64,000 nt of DNA, taken from assembly GCA_002077045.2 (NCBI GenBank), contig KZ111147.1, positions 662,037 to 726,036 of the forward strand, written 5' to 3'. The DNA comes from Rachicladosporium sp. CCFEE 5018. Taxonomy: Eukaryota; Ascomycota; Dothideomycetes; Cladosporiales; Cladosporiaceae. Made by a program: the position numbers and the translations under genes. Of this stretch, positions 22,069-32,700 are shown one piece after another. Numbering within the stretch: the stretch's first letter is position 1; the number at the start of each line of letters is the position of its first letter. Under the pieces are notes generated by a model, which was not told the origin of the DNA, made no database searches, and saw only the letters and a program-made list of their open reading frames with translations.

Positions 22069-23853
22069 TTAAAGCACAGGCAGTCTATACAGTGCGGCGT
22101 GACCATTGGTAAGCCCATTCACCTGTCCCCCGTTCGACCAAACGCGCTGCCCTTCGGCAGTAATTTCGTCTAGGATCTTCGCCGCGGCGGCGATGAACCC
22201 TAGATAAGGCTTACTCGGTTCCAGGACGCGACTGAGGTATTCTGGGTGAAATTGAACACCAACAAACCAAGGATGATCGCGCAACTCGATGATCTCTTGC
22301 CTCACACCAGTTTCGTCCTTCCCGATGAAGGTCAGTCCTTTGTCCTGCAGTTGATCGATGTACGAAGGGTTGACTTCATATCGATGACGATGACGTTCGT
22401 TGATGCTTTCGTTGTTTAGGCCATATAATGCACGAAGCTTAGACCATTGTGTATCTGGCTGCCATAGCGTGGGTCGTAGTCCAAGTCTCATAGTGCCACC
22501 CAACTTTCCTGGGTGATGTTCCGGCATCGAAATGATCACTCGATCTTCACTGTTCGCGTCGAATTCGTACGATGTTGCTTGCGGGATGGGAATCTCGCAA
22601 ACAGATCGTGCAAATTCCACAACAGCGAGCTGCATTCCCAGACAAATGCCAAGATACGGCGTTTTGCTCTCCCTGGCCCACTCTGCAGCCGCGATCATAC
22701 CCTCGGTACCACGAGCACCGAACCCTCCGGGAACAAGAATCCCAGCTGCGGTGCTAACAGCGTGCCAGGCTTTGTGAAAGGACGCTGGGTCAGATTTGTT
22801 GGTGTGGGGCTCGAGATGCTCAGCGTCGATCATGATAAGGTTGAGCTTCCGTCGGCAACGCATGGCGGCGTGTTCGAGAGATTTGATGACGGAGAGATAC
22901 GAGTCGGGGCACTCTAGATATTTGCCAACGAGCACAATATCGAGGTTGTCTCGGAGATGCTCAAGACCCAGACAAAGGTCCTTCCAGGTGCTCCAGATGT
23001 GATCTCCCTTCTGCTTCATCGCTTGAGGAATCGAGATCTCATCGAGCCGTAACGTCGTGGTCATCAGGGCGATCAGATCCTGCTCATATAGCAGGATAGG
23101 CACCTGATATGTGCTTGGCATGTCCCTCACGTTCAATACGTGCGGCACCTGGACCTGACAGAACCTCGCTATCTTCTCCACTGCCGCAGTCTCGAGCGGC
23201 TTCTCGCACCTGCATGCAATCAAGTCGGGCACCAAACCAGCAGACCGGACGCTACGGATCGCCATTTGCGTCGGCTTAGTCTTCTGCTCGCCATGGACGA
23301 GAGGTACGTAGGATACGTGGATCTGCATGAAGTCGTCCCTGCCGCAATTCCGACGCAACTCGCACAGCGCCTCCACAAACGCCATGGACTCGATATCACC
23401 AACTGTACCACCCAGTTCGATGATACACACATCCGGCTCCAACCCAGTGTCGTCGACTGGCACCTTGGCTACTCTCTGTATCCATTCCTCGATTGCTCCA
23501 GTCACGTGAGGCACCACCTGAACCGTCTTGCCCAAATAATCGCCTCGCCTTTCTCGCTCGATGACCTGAGAGTATATCTTCCCAAGCGTGATATTGTTAT
23601 CCTTGGTGAGGGTTACATTGAGATAGCGCTCGTAGTTTCCAAGGTCGAGATCCACTTCTCCGCCGTCGTCCAGCACGTAGACTTCGCCATGCTCCTTTGG
23701 GTTCATGGTGCCCGCATCGGTGTTGATGTAAGGGTCGATTTTGATACTCGAGACTTTCAATCCCATCGTCTTCAGCAGCAGGCCGGCGCTCGAGGCAATG
23801 ATACCCTTGCCTACCCCGCTGATGACACCTCCGGAGACGAGAACGTACTTCAT
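22069..23853 (-). CDS. URA7: CTP synthase
   Basis: Intronless, 594 aa, which is the normal length for fungal CTP synthase. It converts UTP to CTP using ATP and glutamine in the cytosol. The N-terminal synthetase domain begins MKYVLVSGGVISGVGKGI and continues with SSIKIDPYINTDAGTMNPKEH, HGEVYVLDDGGEVDLDLGNY and IIELGGTVGDIES. The C-terminal class I glutamine amidotransferase has LVPGGFGARGTEGM, the nucleophile motif GICLGMQLAVVEFAR and the His-Glu of GVQFHPEYLSR. The ORF could open upstream at an in-frame TTG, but the family start is clearly the ATG at 23853. All active-site motifs appear intact. Confidence 0.97.
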   Translation of the reverse strand: MKYVLVSGGVISGVGKGIIASSAGLLLKTMGLKVSSIKIDPYINTDAGTMNPKEHGEVYVLDDGGEVDLDLGNYERYLNVTLTKDNNITLGKIYSQVIERERRGDYLGKTVQVVPHVTGAIEEWIQRVAKVPVDDTGLEPDVCIIELGGTVGDIESMAFVEALCELRRNCGRDDFMQIHVSYVPLVHGEQKTKPTQMAIRSVRSAGLVPDLIACRCEKPLETAAVEKIARFCQVQVPHVLNVRDMPSTYQVPILLYEQDLIALMTTTLRLDEISIPQAMKQKGDHIWSTWKDLCLGLEHLRDNLDIVLVGKYLECPDSYLSVIKSLEHAAMRCRRKLNLIMIDAEHLEPHTNKSDPASFHKAWHAVSTAAGILVPGGFGARGTEGMIAAAEWARESKTPYLGICLGMQLAVVEFARSVCEIPIPQATSYEFDANSEDRVIISMPEHHPGKLGGTMRLGLRPTLWQPDTQWSKLRALYGLNNESINERHRHRYEVNPSYIDQLQDKGLTFIGKDETGVRQEIIELRDHPWFVGVQFHPEYLSRVLEPSKPYLGFIAAAAKILDEITAEGQRVWSNGGQVNGLTNGHAALYRLPVL

Positions 23854-24271
23854 CGTGGCGTTGGTGAGAAGGAGAGAATACACCGTATGGTGGCCTGGCT
23901 CGCTATTGACGAGGGGAACGAGAGGGAAGAGGACTCGACGCGAAATTCGAACTTTTACACAGAAGTCGCGTCGCGTGTCAGAGTGGGGCGGAATTACTTC
24001 GGCAGGGTAGGAGGGAAGGGATAACCAAGCAAAGTGAAGTCAATGACCAAAAGGTAACAGTATCTTCTGAGACTACCTTTCGCTAACAGTGAGTCACGGT
24101 TGATCGACGCATCTGGTACCAGTGCTCGAAAGGTGAAGTTGCATGGACGAAGTTACGAGCTCGTGCTCTGCGCTCTTACGTTACTATCAGACTCAGAAAC
24201 ACTGACCGAACGCGAAGTCATAAGCTTCATCTCATGATCGTGAGCACTTCATTCAAGTCCGTCGCGCCAGA
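23854..24271. promoter_or_regulatory. CTP synthase promoter / TAH18 3' flank
   Basis: 418 bp between two minus-strand genes. It holds the TAH18 3' UTR and the CTP synthase promoter. No independent gene is supported. Confidence 0.4.
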
Positions 24272-26357
24272 CTACCAGGTCTCTTGTTTGTACCTCCCTT
24301 GCTTCTCCATTCCATCGAGATACGCCTCCGCGTCCGTTCGGGTCATCGTACCCTCCGTCTCAACTACATCTAGTAAAGCCTCACGGACGCCTTTCGGCAT
24401 TGCCCCAGAAGATCCCGAGAGGTACACCTTCCCGTTGAGCTCTACGAGCGTACGATAGACTTGTACAGAATTCGCTCGCAGCAAGTCCTGAACATACTGC
24501 TTCGGCTGCGTCTTGTCTCGCGAGTACGCAGTGTACACCTGCAATCCCTCGTCACGGACCAGCGACTCCCACTCATCGCGAAAGAAGTCATCTGCATCGC
24601 TGCTCCGACAGCCAAAGAAGAGCAGATCGCCGGTAAGTCGACTGCCAGCAGGCTTGAGATCGAGTTCTTCAGCCCATGCGCGTCGTTGGTGGATCATGGA
24701 CCGCATTGGAGCAAGCCCTGTACCAGGTCCGATCATGATGACTGGGACCTCGAGTTCTGTCGGTTTGACGTCAAGATAGCCTTGCTGCATGCCGATGTTA
24801 ATCTGTTGACCTGCCTGCAGAGTAGTAATGTACCGCGTGCAGACGCCGTATCGTCTACGGTACTTGATGATTGGACTTGGCGGATCGGCTATAGCGACTA
24901 GGAGCTGCACTCTCGTTCGCCCAGCTCCGTCATGTGCATACTCTCCGCCACTCGCAATACTGAACTGGCGACCGCGCATGATGGGTAGGACGGACAAGAC
25001 ATACTGCCAAGGTATGTTGATAGTGGTGAAGTCCATCATGACCTCGAGTATGGTCCGCTTTGGTCGAGTAGTATAGTCCCATAGCTCATCGATAAGCTCA
25101 GGATTTGCCAACTCAAGTAGTCGATCGCGTTGGTAGACCTCGTCTTCAGTACCGGTGCCGGCGAAGTATGCAAGATTGGCGAAAAATGACCGTCGAGGTA
25201 TAGACATGATGTCGAGGACATTCTCAAGCAGCCATCTGATCGTGCATGTTGTATCTGCGAGATCAAGATGCCGCAGTGGAGAGGGCGAGCCGACTTGACC
25301 AGCAATTTCGCCAGTCGCGACTACATCAAGTGGGTGATCCGCACAGCTCTGCCACTGCATGAGATCGATAAAGTCGTTCACGTCTGTCGGGAAGTTTTTC
25401 GGATACAAAACAGCCACTGCGCCCGGTCCGTATTTGTACTCGCGATCGAGTCGCAAGTCCAGCAAGCGCACGTCTTGAAAGTGTGTCTCGAAGGTCACTC
25501 GTTTGTTGGAGTCAATGGAGGCTGAGTATGAGTTGCTGACAGGAAACAAGCACTTTGATGGACCAGCCTCTTTCTCGTCAGGTCCTGCTGAATGGTCATG
25601 ATCTACATCATTCTCGACAGTTTCTTTGAGGTGATGACCGCTTCCATTGGCTTCAGCAGAGATTGGTGGTGACTGATCTTCAATTATAGCCCGTCCTGCA
25701 AGCATCCACTTGGGCTGTATGAAATCATCATCGGCAAGCGGCTCCAATGACTCCGGCAACGGGAAGGCGCTCAGGACAGCATCTTTCAGCGGCACAAGCC
25801 ATTCGCGAAAGCCCGCACTGTGCCCCTCAGGATGCTGCTCGTTGCCCTCACCTCGATCACAGAAGAGAGATGCTCCCAGCTGCGCCAGTCGTCCGCATAA
25901 CATACGGTGAGCAACGTTGTAGCGCAGGTACGAGCTGTCGCCAATGCCGAACGAGGTGAATCGCAGCCGTCTCAGTACGCCAGACTTCAACGCACCGCTG
26001 AGCAACGTCTTCCAGAACGATCTGGCGTTCTGTGGCATTTCGCCTTGACCGGCTGTAGACACTGCGAATATGACCATGCTGTACTTGAGCAAGTCACGTA
26101 GCTGAACCGAGTCCAGATCAAGGACTGTGGTGTCGAACCTCAGCCTTTCGGCCATTCGACTAATTTCTTCGGCTACATCTTGTGCGTTGCCTGTCTCTGA
26201 TCCATACAGTATCAAAGCAGTGCGAGCTTGTAGCTTCGGCGTGCTGTGGCTCGGTCAGTATACTACTTGTGCTCCTCGCTCACGTGATCGTATGGTACCT
26301 CCTGCCAACAGACTTCACATTCGTTTCGTGACTTCCTCCATCTTCGCCACCGTTCAT
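24272..26357 (-). CDS. TAH18: NADPH-dependent diflavin oxidoreductase
   Basis: Two exons: 26357-26299 and 26243-24272, with a 55-nt intron (GAG|GTACCA...CCACAG); 676 aa. Tah18 passes electrons from NADPH to Dre2 for cytosolic Fe-S cluster assembly. The FMN/flavodoxin domain starts ALILYGSETGNAQDVAEEIS and includes VSTAGQGEMPQNARSFW and FGIGDSSYLRYN. The FAD domain has MRGRQFSIASGGEY. The NADPH domain has VIMIGPGTGLAPMRSMIHQR and LFFGCRSSDADDF. The C-terminus ends YLDGMEKQGRYKQETW. The first ORF codon is a TTG, so the short exon MNGGEDGGSHETNVKSVGRS is required; its phase fits exactly. Confidence 0.93.
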
Positions 26358-26873
26358 CACCGGCAAGCACGAGCTTGCTAGCGGATGGCTTCACTGTATT
26401 TCAACCTGAGGTCTCGCCTTGAGCGTTCGGAGGCTTCTTGTGAGTGAAGGCAAGGCACATGACAGCATGTCAGGAAAAGTGACAGTCTGATCGCGTGAGC
26501 ACATTATGATTGGAGCGCATTGCAGTTGCTTTATTAGCGTGCATGCACGGAAGGCTCGTTTGGCAGATCCGTGACTGCCAAGCCTGCGAGGCCAAACAGT
26601 ACAGAATTTCTGGGGAGCATCAACTCCTTTCCCTCGACACCAACAACTGATCAATCAACACACCTCCCACACCACTCCACATCTCCAGGTATCTTGGGCA
26701 CGTAGCTACCCAAACCAACCACCTCGTCAATCTCGTTTCCAACCAACCCGGGCGGCCTCGACAACCATCACCTCCGTTCACAAAGGTAGACCATCAGGCC
26801 TTCCAAAGGACATCCTCAATCAACACACGGCCCGAAGTCAATCCTCGTGTCATCAACAGCACTTATACTCAAC
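26358..26873. promoter_or_regulatory. Divergent promoter, TAH18 / RRM protein
   Basis: 516 bp shared by divergent genes. The half next to the RRM gene (about 26650-26870) is very rich in C/A and C/T tracts (CACACCTCCCACACCACTCC), as in leaders of highly expressed fungal genes. No ORF is supported. Confidence 0.5.
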
Positions 26874-28108
26874 ATGTCCGTCGAAGCTGCCACCGCCCAA
26901 ATGGCCAACACTTGTCTCAACCAGCCCCACGCCGAGGGTGCCTCCGTCGGCACCGGTGGTGACAAGCCAATCAATGCGTCTCAGAATGAGGCTGTCATTG
27001 CCAGTGCTGCTGAGGGAAGAAGACTGTATATTGGAAACCTCGCTTATGCGACCACCGAGGGGGAGTTGAAGGATTTCTTCAAGGACTACCTCGTGTATGT
27101 GTGCTCCTCACGATGTTGACCTTTGAGGAAGCCTCGCTGACCTTGTGCCATACAGCGAGACCACTTCCATCCCCACCAACCCACGCACCACCCGCCCTGT
27201 CGGCTACGCCTTCGTCGATGTGTCGACTTCTTCCGAGGCTGACCGTGCCATCGAGGCTCTCAACGGCCAGACCATCCTCGACCGCAAGGTCTCTGTCCAG
27301 CTCGCCCGCAAGCCCGAACAAGTCGGAGAGTCTGGAGAGGCCGGTGAGGGTGGCGAGGGCCAGGCTCGTCGTCGCCAGTCCACTCGTGGCCGTGGCAGCC
27401 GTCGTGGCGGTCGCAATGGTCGCTCAGGACGTGGAGGCCGTGCCCGCGAAGGCGAGGAAGGCACAAATGGCGAGACCGAAGGCACCGCCAACGGCACCAC
27501 CCCGCTTCCTCTGACCGACACCACGAACGAGACCGCTGCTCCTGCTGCCGGCGAGGAGGCTGCTACCACCGATGCACCAAAGAAGAGTGGCAGGACCCGT
27601 GGTGCCAAGACTGACGGTCCACGCGTCTCCGAGCCCCGTGAGCGCAAGCAGCGTGGCCCGCCTGAGGACGGTGTGCCAAGCAAGACGAAGATTATGGTCG
27701 CCAACTTGCCTTACGACCTGCATGAGGAGAAGGTACTACTTCCTCGTCCCTGTCGATGTACGATCGTTCACTGACACATCTTTACAGCTCCTCGAGATCT
27801 TCGCCGAGTACCAGCCCACCTCCGCCAAGATCGCCCTGCGCCCAATCCCCAAGTTCATGGTCCGCAAGCTCCAGGCCCGCAATGAGCCTCGCAAGGGCCG
27901 TGGCTTCGGGTTCGTCACCCTTCCCTCCGAGGATGCGCAGCAAAAGGCCTGTGCCGATATGAACGGCAAGGAGATCGAAGGCCGCGAGATCGCCGTCAAG
28001 GTTGCTATTGACAGCCCGGGCAAGGAGGACGAGGCGCCAGAGGACCAGACCGCCGGCGGTACCGCCGAGGCCAAGGCTGAGGGCATCGAGGCCACCACCG
28101 CTGCTTAG
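26874..28108 (+). CDS. Two-RRM RNA-binding protein with RGG linker
   Basis: Three exons: 26874-27094, 27156-27732 and 27788-28108; introns of 61 and 55 nt; 372 aa. RRM1 carries RNP2 RRLYIGNLAYATTEGEL and RNP1-like RPVGYAFVDVS. RRM2 carries KIMVANLPYDLHEEK and RNP1 RKGRGFGFVTLPS. Both introns lie inside the RRMs. Between them is an Arg/Gly-rich region (RGRGSRRGGRNGRSGRGGR) and an acidic/Thr stretch. The tail is acidic and Ala-rich. This looks like an abundant RNA-binding protein; the exact orthologue is not certain. The GTG at 26847 is not the start. Confidence 0.88.
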
Positions 28109-28645
28109 ATGGCGAATTTCCTGCACACACAACAGCCGACCGCGCCATCGAGGCGACCATCATACGACATTCATTTACATCGATGGCAGGTCTCACTCTA
28201 CATCGGTATGCGAGACGGGCTGAGATCCGGTGATGATGGCGCCGTGGCGGAGCACGACAATGGGAAAGTACGACACCGGGGAGACATGCACTTAGCTCTG
28301 CATATCAGTGGAAAGTTTACCATTCTGGGGATGTGTATTTGAGAGTGTACTTCTATAGATCTTCTCTGGCAGAATGACAATCTTACCTGCCATGCTTGTC
28401 CTGTCCTTCCTTCCATGATGTTACAGCTTGCTGCTTTGCCCGTGATTTCCTTGTCTCCATCTTGCCTCCATAGCGGGTGATCTCGTCCAACAGGCTGTGT
28501 AGATAGTGCTGCTCTTTCACAGCTCAGATGTTCAGCCGAGGTGCACTTTCTTGAGCCGCAAGACGCCGACTTCGCAGATATCACCAATGCTCATACACAC
28601 TTCACATTGCACCTTCCGTCGCATTACTCGCTATACACGTACAAT
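28109..28645. other. Intergenic, RRM gene to ETF-beta
   Basis: 537 bp between two plus-strand genes, holding the 3' UTR of the RRM gene and the promoter of the ETF-beta gene. No gene is supported. Confidence 0.4.
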
Positions 28646-29472
28646 ATGACGGGTCTACGAATACTGGTACCCGTCAAACGGGTCATAGACTATGCCGTAC
28701 CTCTCCCTCCCCCTCCCGTCGCCCCGCCACCAATGGTGTCTAACATTCCCTCGCCTTCCAGGTCAAGCCCCGCGTCAACAAAGCGCAAACGGCAGTCGAG
28801 ACAACTGGCGTGAAGCACAGCATGAACCCCTTCGATGAGCTTTCGATCGAAGAAGCTGTGCGATTGCGGGAGCGAAAGCTTCCGGTAGAAGACATCCTCG
28901 CTTTCTCCGCCGGGCCAGCGAAGAGCCAAGACATCTTGCGGACGGCTATGGCTATGGGCGCTGATCGCGCGATCCACGTTGTAGAGGAGAAAGCCGAGCT
29001 TGAGCCGTTGGGTGTCGCAAAAGTGCTCGCGAAAGTCGTGGAAGAGGAGAAGCGAAACCTGGTTATCCTTGGAAAGCAGAGCATAGACGACGATGCCAAT
29101 CAAACGGGCCAAATGCTTGCCGGCTTGCTGAATTGGCCGCAAGCCACAAGCGCAAGCAAAGTCGAGATCGACGGCGAGAACTGCACAGTCACGCGGGAGG
29201 TTGATGGGGGTGTTGAAACGTTGCGCGCGAAGCTACCCATGATCATCACGACGGATTTGCGATTGAACGAACCAAGATATGCGAGTCTGCCGAATATCAT
29301 GAAGGCCAAGAAGAAGCCTTTGGTGAAGAAGACGCTGGCGGATTATGGGATTGATGGGGCGAAGCGGTTGAAGACTGTGAAGGTTATTGAGCCGCCTGCG
29401 AGGAAGGGAGGAGACAAGGTGGAGGATGTTGATGGGATGATCAAGAAATTGAAGGAGTTGGGGGCGATATAG
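28646..29472 (+). CDS. CIR1: Electron transfer flavoprotein beta subunit
   Basis: Two exons: 28646-28696 and 28762-29472, with a 65-nt intron (GCC|GTACCT...TTCCAG); 253 aa. ETF-beta pairs with ETF-alpha in the mitochondrial matrix and carries electrons from acyl-CoA dehydrogenases to ETF-ubiquinone oxidoreductase. Visible: MTGLRILVPVKRVIDYA joined to VKPRVNK, HSMNPFDELSIEEAVRLRE, ILGKQSIDDDANQTGQMLAG, the signature VTREVDGGVETLRAKLPMII, and LNEPRYASLPNIMKAKKKP. The length is normal and all conserved blocks are present. Confidence 0.96.
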
Positions 29473-29959
29473 TATGCTGTTTGCAGCAATGAAATTGTAT
29501 ATATTCACTGACCGTCTGTTTGGTGGCGTTGAGCGGTGGTGGCCTCAGGGGTGGAGTAGTGCCTGATTGGTGCCTAGTGGCGGGAGGGTGAGTCTTGGCA
29601 TCGAGGTTCGAGGTTTGGGACCTCACCTCCACGATTCTTTGGTGACTTCTCACCTTCACGTGCACTTACTGCCAATTTGCGACCCCTTCTCTTCACACGC
29701 TGACCATTACACGGCCTACTAGCAATACCTGCTGACCTTTGCATCGGCATATACAGTGAACCTAGATCTGTGCCTCCGGTGCCCGGAGATTGACGCACAA
29801 GCACGTGGCAATCCATCACCTTCGGCTCGCTTTCTCCGAGGTGTCACCTGCCAGAAGAAAACATCTACCAACGGCTTCATGAGAGCACAGCCGCAAAGCT
29901 AGACTCACCGAGAGGCTTCGATATCAGCGTGTGCAAATACTCACCTCAATAGTCTTCCA
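29473..29959. other. Intergenic, ETF-beta to RING gene
   Basis: 487 bp with no supported gene; it carries the ETF-beta 3' UTR and the promoter of the following RING gene. Confidence 0.4.
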
Positions 29960-31642
29960 ATGATGGCCGCTGTCACTGGCCTGACGAAGAAGCAGAATGG
30001 CGCACTAGCCGGACTGGATGTTGGCGATCTTGTCATCATCTACCAGGATGAGGTTCTCTACGACAGTCATGGCAATATGACTGAGTATGACTCTGATGGC
30101 GAGCCCGTCAACATGGATGACGATGACGGTAAGAGCAGCGATCACGACCGTGATGAAGAGAACGACAGCGAGGGTGGCGAAGACGACAACGGTGACGCTC
30201 AAAGCACCGCCGAATCTGAGGAATCAGATGCTGGGGAAGTCAGTGGATCTGAGGAAGGAGCAGATGGAACGCCTGAGGCGCTTGTGACTGGAGGTCTGGA
30301 CGCGTTAACTCAGACGGATCAGGGCATGCCTGGAGCGTTCCCTGTCCTGCAGGGCGTGATCGGGGTTGCGGCCCCGATTGTCGCCACTCCTATCGTGGCA
30401 CATACAACCAATGCCCCTGCAGGCCGCCCCCGTCGTGTATCTGCACCGCTTCCAATACCTCCGAGAGCTGTTCGCGTCGCCATGAACCGCGGTGTCAGTG
30501 AGGGACCCGGGCCGAATGGCACCGCGCCAGCGCCGACCTTGGTCGTTGGAGCACTTCCTGCCAGCGTCTACCTCATGGCCAACGGTAACAGCACTGCAGA
30601 CGATATCGACCCAGACGCTGATCTGGTCGAGCCGCAAGTATATGTCCTCACGAACGTCACCGCGGACGCGAATGGCACGGTCAACGATGCCAAGTTCGTG
30701 AAACTACTGCACCGGATCGCTGAAGGAGCCGCGTCTTCTCCATCCTTTACGTACGACGTCTTCGGCGAACAAGTCACCCACAATGTCCCAGCATGGGTGC
30801 TAACTGGTATGAGCACCTCCGGTCTGCCGAGCCAAAGTAACGTCACAATGGTCCCAATCACGACTCTCCTCCCCACCAAGCACTTCAGTCTTCTCCCCAA
30901 GCCGACCGCTGCTGTTGCCCGCGAATACATGTTCTCCGGCGAGTGCCCTTTCGATTGCAATGATGGCTATTTGCCAACCCTCGCAGATCTCGTGGGCAAG
31001 ATTCCAGGCTACACCTCGGCGGCGACCACTGAGCGTCCTCCTGTCTGCCCGTCTTGCATGGGCGTCACCATTTGCCAGGAGCAACAGGGTCTGCACGCGA
31101 CACTCGAGCAATTCCTTACTGTCGATCTTGGTCTGGTGGTGGAATGGCTTGGTCGCCTGAACGCTCAGCGCAGACTGCTGGGCTACGGCTTCATCCAGTT
31201 CGACGAGCGTGAGTGGGGCTATATGTTCGATGATATGGCTTCCGATGACGGCGAAGGCGATGGTGGCGACGACGGTCAGTACGAGGAATGGGATGAGGCC
31301 ATGGACCCGAACGCTGGAGTTGTTACGAGACCGGCGTCAAAGGTCACGATTGCGGCGTTACCGAGGCTGCCATTCGGGGAGCTCAAGCGAGGACAGACTG
31401 GTACGGACTGTTTGGTGTGCAGAGACGCTTTCATGGACGAGACAATCGTTGTGCAGCTTCCTTGCGGACACTGCTTCTGCGAGGGCGGCTGTGTGGAGCA
31501 GTGGCTGAAGCAGTGGGATACTTGTCCGACCTGCAGAAGGCGGGTTGGGCAGTTCGTGGAGAAGAAGACAGATGTGGCGGTGCAGGAGAGGGAGGTGGAG
31601 GAGGAGGCAGCCGTTGAGACGGATGCTTCTAGAGCGTGGTGA
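29960..31642 (+). CDS. RING-finger protein (putative E3 ligase)
   Basis: A single 560-codon frame from ATG at 29960 (a second Met directly follows). Residues about 40-110 are highly acidic (DDDDGKSSDHDRDEENDSEG), and a Pro/Arg/Ala-rich region follows. A second Cys cluster lies near residues 330-375 (CPFDCNDGYL ... VCPSCMGVTICQEQ). Near residues 483-530 is a RING-H2: CLVCRDAFMDETIVVQLPCG, HCFCEGGCVEQWLKQ, CPTCRRRVG. RING-H2 proteins transfer ubiquitin from E2 enzymes. No specific orthologue is recognised. The middle of the protein looks lineage-specific. Confidence 0.82.
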   Translation: MMAAVTGLTKKQNGALAGLDVGDLVIIYQDEVLYDSHGNMTEYDSDGEPVNMDDDDGKSSDHDRDEENDSEGGEDDNGDAQSTAESEESDAGEVSGSEEGADGTPEALVTGGLDALTQTDQGMPGAFPVLQGVIGVAAPIVATPIVAHTTNAPAGRPRRVSAPLPIPPRAVRVAMNRGVSEGPGPNGTAPAPTLVVGALPASVYLMANGNSTADDIDPDADLVEPQVYVLTNVTADANGTVNDAKFVKLLHRIAEGAASSPSFTYDVFGEQVTHNVPAWVLTGMSTSGLPSQSNVTMVPITTLLPTKHFSLLPKPTAAVAREYMFSGECPFDCNDGYLPTLADLVGKIPGYTSAATTERPPVCPSCMGVTICQEQQGLHATLEQFLTVDLGLVVEWLGRLNAQRRLLGYGFIQFDEREWGYMFDDMASDDGEGDGGDDGQYEEWDEAMDPNAGVVTRPASKVTIAALPRLPFGELKRGQTGTDCLVCRDAFMDETIVVQLPCGHCFCEGGCVEQWLKQWDTCPTCRRRVGQFVEKKTDVAVQEREVEEEAAVETDASRAW

Positions 31643-31888
31643 AGTGGAGGCGTACAGGACGTGTGAATTATGCAGACCTCGTCGAATTCGAAGGCTGTGT
31701 TGGATGCAAGGAAAGCATCTGAAGATGGAGCGTATAGATGCTGCACCAGGACACCGGCAGTCAGGATGATCGCTGAACCTGGGTGGATCATGGTGGCGAA
31801 GATCCGCTGCCTGCTTGTGCCAGCTGAGAACACTAGAGTACGAAGACATTTCCTACAGAATCCCAAGACCTCGTGCGGCTAACCACCC

Positions 31889-32431
31889 TCAAAGCCATCT
31901 GCTGCCAGTCTCCCAGATCTCCAGTACATTTGGATCGGAAAAGATGTCTTGCACCACCGCTTCACTAAGCTCGTCGACCCTGCCAGGTATGTAAAGGCGA
32001 GTCCTCGAGTCCTTATCAATGCCAGGAAACGTATGCCCGATTCTCGCCAGATGCTCCCCGACCGTATAAGTATTGTCCGCGAACAGCACCATGTAAGCAC
32101 GGCCGCCGTACTTCCTCTCTGGGAACCACTGCACCAACCTTCCACGCAACCACTTCTCGTCGCCAAATTGAGTCACCTTCGCCACGCCGACAAAATGTCT
32201 TATGTGCTCTCGTTGCTCTGGTGTAATCGCAGTAGCATATTGTGGGCCAGTCTTGCCCATAAACTTGATACGTGGCTCGTCAAGTCCGCCGTCGTTATCT
32301 AGCCAGCCGGATAATGAGACTTGATGGCCTTGATGTAATGTGAGGTAATAGCAGTTTGGTGCGGCACAGACTCCTGGCCAAGCTTCATATGGGGCCGTGT
32401 ATTGTTGGGCGTGAATTGATTGGTCTGACAT
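31889..32431 (-). CDS. Orphan protein, member A of divergent paralogue pair
   Basis: 180 aa from a true ATG at 32431, no intron. It shares a continuous set of blocks with the plus-strand gene at 32701-33240: APYEAWPGVCAAPNCYYL, GVAKVTQFGDEKWLRGR and TYTVGEHLARIGHTF. There is no signal peptide, membrane segment or known catalytic motif. It is rich in Trp, Tyr and His. The family is not recognised. Strong conservation between the two copies argues that both are real and under selection. Confidence 0.75.
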   Translation of the reverse strand: MSDQSIHAQQYTAPYEAWPGVCAAPNCYYLTLHQGHQVSLSGWLDNDGGLDEPRIKFMGKTGPQYATAITPEQREHIRHFVGVAKVTQFGDEKWLRGRLVQWFPERKYGGRAYMVLFADNTYTVGEHLARIGHTFPGIDKDSRTRLYIPGRVDELSEAVVQDIFSDPNVLEIWETGSRWL

Positions 32432-32700
32432 CTCGCTTTCTTGTTGTCACCTTCAGTCGGAACGTAATAAGCGCTTCAAGATCATTGGTACCAGTTCAAG
32501 AGGGCTGTACGGCGCGTCTAGATACGATGCGTCACGAAGTCCGATTTACGGTAAGTAAGGTAAATGAAGACATCGGGTGGCACAGTACGGCTGCCTGGCG
32601 CCTACGAGCAATCTTCAAATATGTAATCTCCCTTCCACGAACACACATCACCGACCTCGTAACTATCACGAAGTCTAAGCACGATCCAACGGCTAGCAAG
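32432..32700. promoter_or_regulatory. Shared divergent promoter of the paralogue pair
   Basis: 269 bp between the ATGs of the two related orphan genes. It must contain both promoters, so the pair is likely co-expressed. The plus-strand frame stays open through part of it, but the paralogue comparison supports ATG 32701. Confidence 0.5.

Noticed and set aside
23140..24024. 294-codon plus-strand frame opposite CTP synthase
   Set aside because: It is the antisense shadow of a fully conserved enzyme, with no domain of its own.
27204..27704. 166-codon minus-strand frame within the RRM gene
   Set aside because: Arg/Pro/Ser-rich composition is produced by reading the RGG-coding GC-rich region backwards.
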